From assembly GCA_964035545.1 (NCBI GenBank), contig OZ037769.1:15687133-15747132 (forward strand): 60,000 bases of DNA. The letters run 5' to 3'. Shown in pieces: positions 41,871-53,120 of the stretch. Under the pieces are notes generated by a model. That model was not told the origin of the DNA. It did not search any database and saw only the letters and a program-made list of their open reading frames with translations. This stretch comes from Bugula neritina (taxonomy: Eukaryota > Bryozoa > Gymnolaemata > Cheilostomatida > Bugulidae). The translations under genes were made by a program, and so were the position numbers. Position 1 is the stretch's first letter. Every line of letters starts with the position of its first letter.

Positions 41871-43190
41871 TATTTGAAAAATGTTAAAAATTTTATAAAT
41901 TGTTGATTTGCTAACTTTAGAAGCTTTGCTTTAAATTTTATTCTAATTTAAACTGCTAAACATATGGTTACTGTAGCTGTACTGAATGTGTAAAAAAAAT
42001 TAAAGTGTGAATTACCTTGGTTTGCAGGAAAGACTTTACTAACATGTCTGATTTTGAATTAACCAAATTGGCAGTAATTTTTCATCAGAGAAATATGCTG
42101 ACCATTTTCCATTGTTACATACTTTCCTAATTTTAAGTATATATCTATTCACTCATCTTAAAACACGGAAGGTATAGTTTACTCAAAAATTCCCTCTCCA
42201 GCAAAGCAGCTAATATAAAAATATAAACTGAATACCTTAAAGAATTGCTCTATCTTGTCTAATAAATGGCCATTTAGGTCAAACACACATAATATTGTGT
42301 TTTTCTAAGCATGCATTGACAAAAAGCATTTGACCAAAGGTAGAAAAAGTTAGTTGAAGTTGAGGGTGTAGATTGGTGACAGCCAAAACGCCGATTTTGA
42401 AATGAGCTGGGAAGTGTGACGTAACAGCGCCAGCATTCCTGCTGGTCACGTGACTATACAAATGAATAACTATACAAATATGACTGCGAGATGTGATCTT
42501 TCAGCTCGTAATTTGTATATTTATAGAAGTGCAAATGTGAATTATCTCAATCTATAGTTTTTTGACATTTTAAATAACATGTATGTGATAGCATTAGGCC
42601 ATATTTTGCTTGTAAACATTAGAAAAAAGCATTGCAAAAACATGCATTCTTTAGGATGAATGCCTGCGATCGATCTAAACTAGGTCAGATTGCGCAATAT
42701 TACGGGCACACCAAAGCTGACCTATATAGCGCACTATAACTGCTTGAGCGTTATTGGTTGATATTGTGCTCAGCAACCTTGAATACTAGCGTTATAGTTA
42801 GCACGTGCAGCATAGTTACTGGCGTTCACACGTCACGTATTAGGCTATTCTTTTTCATGGCTGAAAATTTTACCTCCCTCAAAATTGGAATTTTGAAAAG
42901 CTGTTTTCTAGGCACATATCCCTTTGCAAAGTCACAATTGTTTGCATACACATTAGATTATAGTTCATAATTATAATATGATTGTAATAAACTAAGATTG
43001 AACAATCCTTTAATGGCCTAAATATAGCATATATCTTAATTTTCGTGAACGATCAAGTTTGGTATGAATTGTAAACCTTGTGTCTATAGTTGTTTATTAT
43101 GAAAAGTATATTTTACAAAATGATTCCCCAGTGACTTTGATTAGGTTTTTCTATCTGTACACAGTGACTAAGTCTTTTGGTATTATACGG
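41871..43190. other. upstream region of the intact aminotransferase
   Basis: Mostly AT-rich sequence. The stretch 42360-42830 is less AT-rich (cacgtga, gcgcacta, cacgtcacg) and could be a promoter or contain a missed non-coding exon. No coding exon could be supported. Confidence 0.4.
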
Positions 43191-43194
43191 TGGA

Positions 43195-43515
43195 GCATTT
43201 GGCTTGAAAAATTTCATCATTGTTGCATTAGGGTTACTGTGAGGTTGTGTCATCGCTGAAAAGACTACTAGTTTGGATTATAGGTGAGTAGTTTATGATG
43301 TTGAGTGCATGCTCTCTATACCCTTGGACTGTAAGATAGACATCATTCTTTTGGAGGAGTGCAGTGCCTAGTTGCAGAACTGTTTTTGCTATGATCATCA
43401 ACTGCTCTGTTTGGATGACATTCATTGAAAAAGCATCTTGCACAACTTGGATGGGAGTTGTCCCACCTTGCGACATTGCCATTGAAGAGGTTACTGGCAA
43501 GACTGTTGGTTGAAG
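43195..43515 (-). pseudogene. relic of the Met-rich membrane protein's last exon
   Basis: On the minus strand, SSMAMSQGG followed by a tail with SNPNATMM parallels ASMTMLQGG and FDPNTAMM of the intact gene's last exon (46585-47270), with the same order and spacing of many codons. The reading frame is lost by shifts between these blocks. It directly abuts the end of the aminotransferase pseudogene, which lacks its His-rich exon. It therefore marks the junction of a tandem duplication of the unit [Met-rich gene, aminotransferase]. Confidence 0.65.
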
Positions 43516-43521
43516 ACTTGC

Positions 43522-46070
43522 ATATACTTTTGTGGCCACTCATTTGGTTTATCCAGTTATCCACTTTCTCTGGTACCTGGATTGTACAAATTTCTGGCGT
43601 GTGCTCATCTCTAGAGTCCACATCCTTTGGTGAGTTGCGTTCACAGATGGGTCTAAAAGCCTTATCTGTGCTAGGTGACATGTCTTTAAGTTCCAGTCGA
43701 GGATATCTATCTACACCTACTGGCTTTTCATTAGATGGTGGTCCACTATTCATGCGTGGCTCAATGAGAATTGAATTCATTTTTGTCCAAATCAAGGAAC
43801 TTGTTGTCTGACTATTAAGAGACAACATGGCATAGTGAGGCTCAAGCTACCAGACATATGGCATCAAGTTTGCTGGGAGATGCTCTTTCATGGTGACTTC
43901 ATCACATGGATATAACATCCTTCCTATTTTGCCTGCGTTCTCAAGCATATCTTTAGCATTAGTCATCAATTGGCTGTAACTTTGAAGTTTTTCAGGTTCA
44001 CTTCTGGGATTGATGTTGCCTTTAACAACCATATTGAAGGTATTTCCATCGTTATAGGTAATATCTTCTAATGTCATCAACCTATAAACTTTATTATCTC
44101 TTCTATGCATCCAGCTGCCATGTTCAACATCATAGGCATACTGTGGCAGCAATTTCCAACCTTCATTTGCTACTATATTCACTGCTGACAATATGTACTC
44201 CACCTCCTCATCTGGCATGAAGTACGAAGGGTCAATCGAGTGAACCCCGGTTTCATTATTCCTAGAGAATGGGCTTTGGATAAAGCTTTGTCCACTCTCT
44301 GAGATTGGCCATCATCAGTGCTTATAATTGTTCCTGTCCTAACTTTTGTGTCCATGAAGGCCATGATTCCTAAAAGTAAAATACTAGCTTTTTTGCAATA
44401 AAAAGTATTCTTTGACAATTTTCAAAAGGATAAATTAGTTGGTAATGCTCTGTTCAGCTACACAATTTTTTATGTTGTTAGATATTGTAAGTATTTAAAA
44501 TATCGTTCTACCCAAATATTGTGGTTGGTGGTCATGAAAATATATAACCTGTTCAAATGAGAGTTGGAGCATGATAAAAACAGTTATCATAAAAACCCTC
44601 TTTGAAAGTATTTAGCATTGAGGTTATTTACCTTCTGCCACTTCGTCAGCTATGCCAAGAAGGTCTTGTGCATAAGGTCCAGCACATGCACAACCTCCAC
44701 GAGCTTGTATTCCAAATAAATCACTCAGTAGGAGCGAGATAAAGTTGTGGTGAACCAGTTTCTTTGTTGCTGGATGTCTCACAACAAATGAAAAAATTGG
44801 TACTCGTTCTGATGTTTTGCTCCCCAGTAAAAGGATGTTAGGATTACTAAGTAGCTGGTTGATACCTTTCCTTGCCAAATATCTCTCTCTTCTTTCTATA
44901 TTATCAATTCCTATTGAGGACTTCAACTGAAATACCAAACCGGCTCTAATAGCTTCAATGATGCCAGGTGTACCTCCTTCTTCTCGAGCTTCGATCTCTT
45001 TAGAGTAACTGTATTTCTTCTTGCTGACAAACAGAACTGTCCCACCACCTGTACCATGAGGTACTTCATTGGTAAATAACCTTTTCTTAGCTATAAGAAC
45101 ACCAGGTGAACCAGGACCACCAACAAATTTATGTGGAGAACAGAAAAGTCCATCTTTATAGGCAGATGTGTCTGTCAAATCTTCAAGTGAAGGGTTCATA
45201 TCCATCTGCAGGTATGGGGCTCCGGCAGCATAGTCCCAGAATGCCAAGCATCCATATCTGTGCAACAGTTTGGTAACTTCAATAGTGTCCACCAACAAAC
45301 CAGTCACATTGCTGCAGGCGCTAAAAGTTCCAACCATAAACATACGTCATTAAAAAATGAACTCTGAACTGTAAATTTTTATCATTTTCTCAAATAATTA
45401 AATCTTCAATACATGAACACTGTTGTATATTAACTCTACCTTTATTTTCCATCGACCAGACGTGTGCTTTTCTAAAACAGTTTCCAATTGTTGTAAATTG
45501 ACTTGACCCTTCCTGTCTTCTTCTATTCTGACAAGTTTCGCCCCCGTTTCTTTCCATGGTAGAATATTAGAGTGATGTTCATAGGAACACCACCGAAAAT
45601 TTTCCTACTGAAGCATCACCAAGTCCCAACACACCAATCAGCTTGTGTATAGCTGATGTTGCGCCACTTCCACAGAAAATAACGGCATCGTCTGCATTGG
45701 TATTGCAACATTTCCGGATAATATTTTTTGCATCTTCTCGAAACTGGCTGGTTTGCATAGATGCAAAAGAAGTAGAAGTGTGTGTGTTGCCATAGTACCC
45801 TAATACATATTTGGATATGTAGTTCTCTATCATATACAAGCTTCTCCCAGATGCTGTGTAATCGGCGTATGTCATTCGTTTATTTTCATAAGGACTCTGC
45901 ACCATAGCATGACTACCGACAAGGTTCTCATGGACATATTTCATCCCATCAGTAAACCCAGAATTGGATATGCCTTTGTTCATTTGAATATTCTTTTGCC
46001 TTATTTTTGCTGGGAATGCTAAAGGACTGAAACATGTCTTTTTTATAACCAAAATTTCTGTTGCTTTCAA
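43522..46070 (-). pseudogene. class V aminotransferase, decayed tandem copy
   Basis: Homologous to the intact copy exon by exon (about 45440-46070, 44632-45334, 43522-44369) with much of the protein nearly identical, including the PLP Lys motif SPHKFVGG. Visible lesions: an 8-nt deletion near 45583 just after VVFL, destroying GPYEHHSN; loss of the acceptor AG before exon 2 (45335-45337 reads ATG on the coding strand); a 1-nt net deletion near 44225 that shifts the frame; a Trp-to-stop change (TAG at 43847-43849). The terminal His-rich exon is missing. The donor that ends exon 3 is GCAAGT, where the intact copy has GTGAGT. Some exons remain open, so transcription is possible, but a full-length enzyme is not. 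Confidence 0.85.
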
Positions 46071-46584
46071 AATTTTATGAAATTTTCAAGTTATTTTGGG
46101 TAATAAAATTTGAGGCTCATATTTTGAATTCCATTTAAATTGTTGATGATAATTATTATTATTGCAGTTGTACTTATTTGGGTTGAAAAAAAAATGTTTT
46201 ACACTTCATTACTTAAAAGTGACCACTTTGAATATTAAATAACTCTTAGTAGTTCAGAATACCTTTGATTTGAAGCTGCATATTAGCAGCTATTTTATTG
46301 ACCATAAAGTTAAATTACCGTTTGGAAAGTTTTTCATTTTCTGATGTTTCTATTTAAATTGTGTGTATGCTCAGTATTTATGGAGATTGGTTTAAATTAA
46401 AATAAACTAGTTATATAGGTAATAATTTGCTTCTAAAACAAAGCTTTGTACTTGCATTTTAGAAAATGAACAGTATTTATGTTCACAGTTAGTTTTATTA
46501 TGGAAACTATATTTCACCATAAAATAATTTCAAATCTATTCTTTGTTTTGGAGATATTAGCTGTGTGTGTCCGCTAAACTTTTT

Positions 46585-48305
46585 CTATTGTGCGATGGAA
46601 CCTCTAGCAAAGTATGCATTCATCATTGCTGTATTAGGGTCAAATTGATCTTCTGCCATTGATGAAGGAAGTAGTTGTGGTTGAAGAACCAGTTGATTGG
46701 GTTGCATCATCTGTGGGTATGCAGGCATCATACCCATGTTGGATGCTTGACCCATCATGCCCATTTGTTGGGCAGGTGACAATCCCATTGGTTGGGTAGC
46801 TGACATCATGCCCATTGGCGTTGTAGTTGACACCATGCCTATTGACGGTGCAAATGTTGTCATCCCCATTTGGCCTGCAGTAGATGCCATGGCCATCGGC
46901 TGCGTTGTTGAACCCATGTTCATGGGTTGTGAAGTAGGCATCAGTCCCATAGCAGGTGCCCCGCCTTGTAGCATGGTCATTGAAGCAATCCCTTGCATTC
47001 CTGCTGGTTGATAACTGGACATCATTGGCATGGGTGAAACCTGTTGCATTGTGCCCATTCCGAATGGCGAGCTGTTTATTAGTCCCACAGATGGCCTCGA
47101 AGCTAATCCGGTATTCATCATGCTTGGGTTTCGCTGTGGGGGAGCTGATCTGTTATTGGCTAATAATAGTGTGCTCTGTGAGCTCTGTCTGTTTCTCTGC
47201 ATATCATTCACCACACTTTGTCTCGCCACAATCTGAGGCCCCACCACAACCTGGGAACTCGATGGCATTGCTGTGGATAGAAAATAAGGTGCTTTATGAA
47301 CGTACCGTGGTGGTGGGCTGATCAGTTGACAGTTGTGACTCCACAGAGATATATTGGCTATAGAATGTATAAGTTCAACTCAACATGCTAATTATGCATT
47401 CGTTTTAGCAGATCTTGCCTAATCAACTTCTCGTACATACAAAAAAGAATTTTAAAATATTTGTTATCAGACCTGTTTAGATTTTACTTACGGCCTTTCT
47501 CAGGCATCACTCTAGATGCCTTGGGTGGCATCATCCTGGAGGTAGTTTGTGGAAGTGCCCTAGGAGCGAGCGGCACAGCTGGCAGTTGCCGAATTTGATC
47601 GGCTGCTGGGTAGTTTTTCTGTGGGCCTATGCCATAGTCATAGTAATAGTCATCATCACCTTTGAGAAAAGATATTAGCATTCATGACACTGAGTAAAGC
47701 ATGCAACAGTTTCATTAAGTAGACCTGTAAGCATCTGATTTCATCCCACAGTCTCATAAGATGAAAATATAGTTTTTCACTAGAGAAGCTATTATAAAGC
47801 AAACCTTCGGTTATGTGAACTACAGTACGGCCCTTAGTTACAGGAAGTCAAGTCAGATACTAACTTATCAATTTGAATTATTTGCATTTATTATTTTGTA
47901 ATTATAGTTTATGTTATTTAATAAATAATAAATAAGATATTTAGAAATGAGTTAAGCAGTATATAATTACGATTCTTCAATATTGTATTAATTATATCTT
48001 ATATGTAATTGCTTTAATAAGTTTTAAACCCACTGTTTCAGCAACTTTTTTCAACTTTAACAGATACAATTTTAACTTTGTGATAATTTCTAAGATGGGT
48101 CAATAAATGTGCTATTCCGATATAGTGGAGTAAGTTGGGCTACTAACTAATTACTCTGTTGGAATTATTTTAGAAGAGATTTTGGCCTAGAGAGAAAGGT
48201 GACTCACTAACCGCAGCTTGCACACTTGATCAACACTGTTACCATAGTAACCAGTATCACTACGCTGACACTGGTTATCAGCAGCACCTCCTCTGACGGT
48301 ACCAT
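46585..48305 (-). CDS. single-pass membrane protein with Met/Gln-rich cytoplasmic or extracellular region
   Basis: Three minus-strand exons: 48212-48305, 47492-47659 and 46585-47270, all GT-AG and in phase, 315 residues. Residues about 7-26 (VLLITSVSVVILVTMVTVLI) are a transmembrane helix with almost no N-terminal tail, followed by KCASC, an acidic/Tyr stretch (GDDDYYYDYG) and a Pro-rich linker. Residues 140-300 are repeats rich in Met, Gln, Thr and Gly (STTTPMGMMSATQPMGL, PAQQMGMM). I do not recognise the family. The Cys pair just after the helix could be palmitoylated and the positive charge rule (K after the helix) suggests that the long part is cytoplasmic. A relic of its last exon lies at 43195-43515. 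Confidence 0.8.
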
Positions 48306-51300
48306 GTTTCTAGTGTCAATAGCCTGTCGCCATCATCCTTTTCATGGTTCTAATACTAAAGGGTAAGGTTAACATTGACTGCTACAGCTAGCTATCACTG
48401 TATCTGCACAGCTTAGTTATTCAACAATGCATTCCATAGAAGAAAAATGTTATTTTTCTGATTGTGAGCAGGTATTAAATAACAATAATAAATATAGAGT
48501 GTAAAATCAGATTTAATTAGGTATCTGAAAGTCCTAGTGATGGTTTTATATTAAATCACAAAATTATATATACAAATATTTAACTTTTGTTACCTTTTCA
48601 TGGAAAATTTAGTCCTTCCCGTCTGTTTTATGTAACAGTATTGGGCTTCATGTCTGTCTGTACTAAAAGTTTTGGGTTGAAATATCGTTTGTGTCCTTGA
48701 AATAGCCTAAGTTTCTTCATTCCAATTTAAAGTTGACTTACACCCTCAACTGCTAACATAAAAGTGATTTTGGTGCTGGTTATTTGATGGCGCCCTCAGC
48801 TGTGCTGTTGGTGGCTACTGGCTACTTAAGCTTGTAAATTTACGCTTATGTGAATGAAATGTGTGCTTGCAACTGGCATAATGATGTATGCTCTACTTTA
48901 GTTGGAGAAAGTAAGAAAGACGGTTGGATTCTTCCCCCCTTCCTCCCCCTATTCTTAGAATAGAGAATGTTTGGGACTTCAAGGGTTTGTTTGGAAGTTG
49001 ATTTTTTCTATGTAATTGAATATATTTTAATTTTCAGTGCCATATGTTATGAAACTATCTGGTATTATATTTTGGAGTTATACTCTCTTGTTAGTGTGCC
49101 ATGCTTGAATCATGTTATAATGAAAACAAGAATATGGACTGGCTGTAATGTAATCTTTGTTTTATCAGAGTTGTCTTCTTTTGTTTCAATGATGTTAGTT
49201 TCTCGAAACTCTTAAACTAAGAATTTACAACTGCTAATAGGCAAAAAATATCAATGATCAGTTGGATTGTATTTATAATTGTCTTTTTAAATAGTGTGAA
49301 TCCTAGACCCTGAGTATTGCATTTGTGTGACCTTATTGCTCCACCTGCTGTATTTACCTGCTGTTTATTTCTCTCAGTAAAAGTCACCTGCAACCACCTG
49401 CTGTCTCAAGTATGGAGGGATGACGTGTCCCAAGGCGGATGGGTTTCCTGCACTTATTTTCAAGGTTTGATACTTCATTTTAAGGCCTCATTTTACTCCT
49501 ATTATGTAACTACAACCTGTTGCAGTTAAGCTTTTATGATTTAATTATTTAATCCCGTAATTAGATTGCGCTACTAGTTACTAGGAACTAATCCTCAGCC
49601 CTCACTGCTAAACTGTCCCTCTTTTCTCTCTGCGACTCCTCAGTGACCTTCACCTTTCCTATCATTGCTCCTTTCTAACAACTTGAACAAACTTCGGCTC
49701 GTGCAAAACACTGGCATACAATGTATTACTGTCTTGAGAGCTATCTGTGCTGGACTCTCTCCTAGCTGCTATTCGTTAGGAACCAGACATGCCTTCACTC
49801 TGGAATATCATGTTGAGAAACTGGAATTTATTGATCTGACCGTCACAGCTGGGTGGCTGTCTCCTAATTATTTTTCGCTGAAACGTTTACAGTCAAAAAT
49901 AGTGTCGTCGTTCCAATAATTGACTGTTAATATTATTTATGGTGGGTATTGGCATGAGGAATGTTGCAAACCTTTGAGATAGTTTGGCAGGTTGTGTGTA
50001 ACTGACCTTTTTATGTCCTCCACCTTCTGATTATTTATAGAGGGAATCAATCGGCACATCTATATTTACTTGTCTGGACTCATCATTACACAAGTTTATG
50101 CCGTTTCAACATTTTACTTTTTCATAGTTGAAAAACCCGTGTGGAGAGCAATAACCTGCAAACAGCGACAGCTCTGCTTTTTACCACCTTGCATCATATC
50201 CTGTTTTCACTCGTTGTTTAATATCTTGTCTGTGCGCTGCTAAATTTAATTTCTACTCGAATTTGTTGCTTAAATTAAATAAGGAATTTAATTTTGCGTC
50301 AGTTGGTAACCAATCTACTTTTTGATATGAAAATTTGGGTAAAAACATTAAATTTTTACATAATTAATGGCGTGGTGTCTGTTATTGACTGGCACGCAGT
50401 AAGTTACCAGGTAGATTGGCGGCCCTCGCTACAACCTGTGTAATATGGAAATGAGTGTTAATCAGTGCTTGAAATTCAATTGATACGTTGTTTCTTAGCG
50501 ACTGTAACTCACTTTCGCCTGTCTCCCAGAGTCTACGATTCTATAGTGATTAATATTTTATTAATTTATCACGATTAACATAATACCAACCCACGCACCT
50601 AACATGCACATTTTAATTTAAGTTAATGCTAATGAAGGGGGAGGGTTTATTGGGCCGATAATTAAAGAGATAGCATAATTTAACTCTTTGCATCAGACAC
50701 TTTAGGCCCAAACACAGCCGCTTCTAGTTTATTGACCCTTCTTTCTTGGATTTGTTTATCAAATTTCACTGTTTTCTTGCTGTAAGGTCATTGTCCTTTG
50801 TTTATGCTGGTTGTTTGCTGCGAGACTTTGAATAATCGCTGCCAGCATATTCTCCCCTATGTTCCAGTCTCGCAGAGATGAAACAATTGCATGTCACGAA
50901 GCCATGCTGGTGGTAAGAAGTTGCCACGAGTTATGAGGAGAATATCATGAGACCCTGCTCTAAGAGGTTCTGTGTGTTTAGTGGGCGCACCCCCCCTCCC
51001 CATACTTTGATATTCTGGTGTTTCTGTTGCTATGCCAAGTATATTGCCTGGCTAATTACTTAACTGACGTAAATTGGTTACTAGAGTCACTAGCATTGGA
51101 TATTTACTCTCCCTTACTTAGTAGATGTATGTTGGTCCATGGCCGTAGCCAAGTCATGTTTATTACAACAGATGTGTCCTTCAGTGCGTCTCTGGAAAGG
51201 TTTGCTGCCGTCAAACCAACAAGTAGAGAAAATAAAGTCAGCGTAGGTTGTGTGCGGAAATAATGGCATTCTTACTCTAGGTGTCAGCTTACAGTGTGGA

Positions 51301-52734
51301 TCATCACAAATTAAGAGTTATCGCTACCTTGTTATGCTTGACTCGCATGTAGGGTACGTAGCTTAGACATGTCCTGTAGTATTTGTTTACCCTCCATGTT
51401 ACAGACTAAGTATTGAAAGAATCATTCTTGTAGACAACCTTTACATTATTGCCATTTTCTTGTATTTTATTATCTTGTAAAGTTTCCTTTCTTCCAGTGG
51501 AAAGGTTACAGCAGTTATTGTGCAACACTAGCATTGCTTAAGGTCATATAACTATACAGTTATAATCTCCTATTGGCTCTTTAGTTGTGGTGTTAATACT
51601 GATAGATGCTTCCTCCGTGATGTATAGTCTACTGTTCAAATAAATAGTGTTTGTTGTGGGCTAGGTTTTGCTCTGTCATTTCCCGTCTGTAAAGAGTACG
51701 ACTTCCATATAGTAGTTTACCTGCCACATGTTACGCAGGCAAGTCAACAATTTCTTTCTTATTTAATTCGGTCAGTTCGTGCAGACGGCAGAGGTTGAGA
51801 CTTTAACATGGTCAGGTATCATGCGCTCTGGTTGTGGCTGGTGTTTTGTTATCATGTCTGACTTTCACTGTAGTTTGCTATGTTGTGTATGTTCAGTCTC
51901 TTGTGAAGTTTTAAACAAGATAGATTCTATAAAGTTATAAAAATAATAGAATAATAAATAAAAAGGGCAGCATTTAAAAGGTGTGCCTTTTATTGATAAG
52001 AAACTAAATCTTAGCATATAACAGCCAATCAGAACAGAAAATATCTTTCCAAGTTCTAGTCAGCTAGAATATGAAAATAACATTGGGCGACTATGAGTAT
52101 TCATTATAGCTTCAGGGGGGACGATCCCCTAACGCAAGTAGTGGTGCACGCTATGGTAGTAGACTTGCTAATCAATCATATCTAACTAATGAATATTTTA
52201 TCTTACCCTCTCACCAGCCACCAGCAGAGGGCGTGGCCCACCTTCCTCCAATGTCTTCTCTAAATTAACTACTCGGTGAAAAGTTTACTGGCCTACTTAT
52301 GCTAAGCTCGTGCATATACTGTCTACAATCTACATGAAGAAATGTATCAGTGATTTATGATGACGGTATGTATTTCAGTTTTAATTAATGCGCATTCCAT
52401 ACAAGCTGTGTCATCTTTCTCCCTTCCACTCTTGCACTCCATTGCAGTGTTCTTTCTTCACTTTTTGCTACTTAGCAGATTTTACCGCGGCTTCAGGCTT
52501 GCCGTAGTGTCTGATTTCATCTCATGATTTGCATAATTATTGCATAATGTTCATATTTAGTGGTATCGCAGATTAAGAATGCCCCCTCTGTTGGTTTAGT
52601 CTAATGGTAAGTTTTTTCTCTTTTTAAACCAGAAAGGGTGACGTTAGTTGAATTCTAGTTGGTGTTTTGTCAGTCTTTAAAAAAGGTCTAGTAATGAACA
52701 TTTACCTCAATTTGACTGCTTTAATAAATAACTC

Positions 52735-53120
52735 TACAGTATATACTACTCTACGGTATATACTACTCTATGGTATATACTACTCTACGGTATATACTAC
52801 TCTACAGTATATACTACGCTACAGTATATACCACTCTACAGTATATACTACTCTACAGTACACACTACTCTATGGTATACTACGCTACAGTACACACTAC
52901 TCTACAGTATACACTACTCTACAGTATATACTACTCTACAGTATACACTACTCTACAGTATATACTACTCTACAGTATATACTACTCTACAGTATACACT
53001 ACTCTACAGTATACACTACTCTACGGTATACACTACTCTACAGTATATACTACTCTACAGTATAATTATACTACTCTACAGTATATACTACTCTACAGTA
53101 TATACTACGCTACAGTATAA
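52735..53120. repeat. 17-bp minisatellite (agtatatactactctac)
   Basis: About 22 units of agtatatactactctac with variants ggtatatac, agtacacac and one taattatac insertion. Open frames with YYSTVYTTLQY-type translation are repeat artefacts. Confidence 0.92.

Noticed and set aside
52667-53120. Tyr/Thr-rich repeat proteins
   Set aside because: The 17-bp minisatellite cycles through the frames; no gene context.
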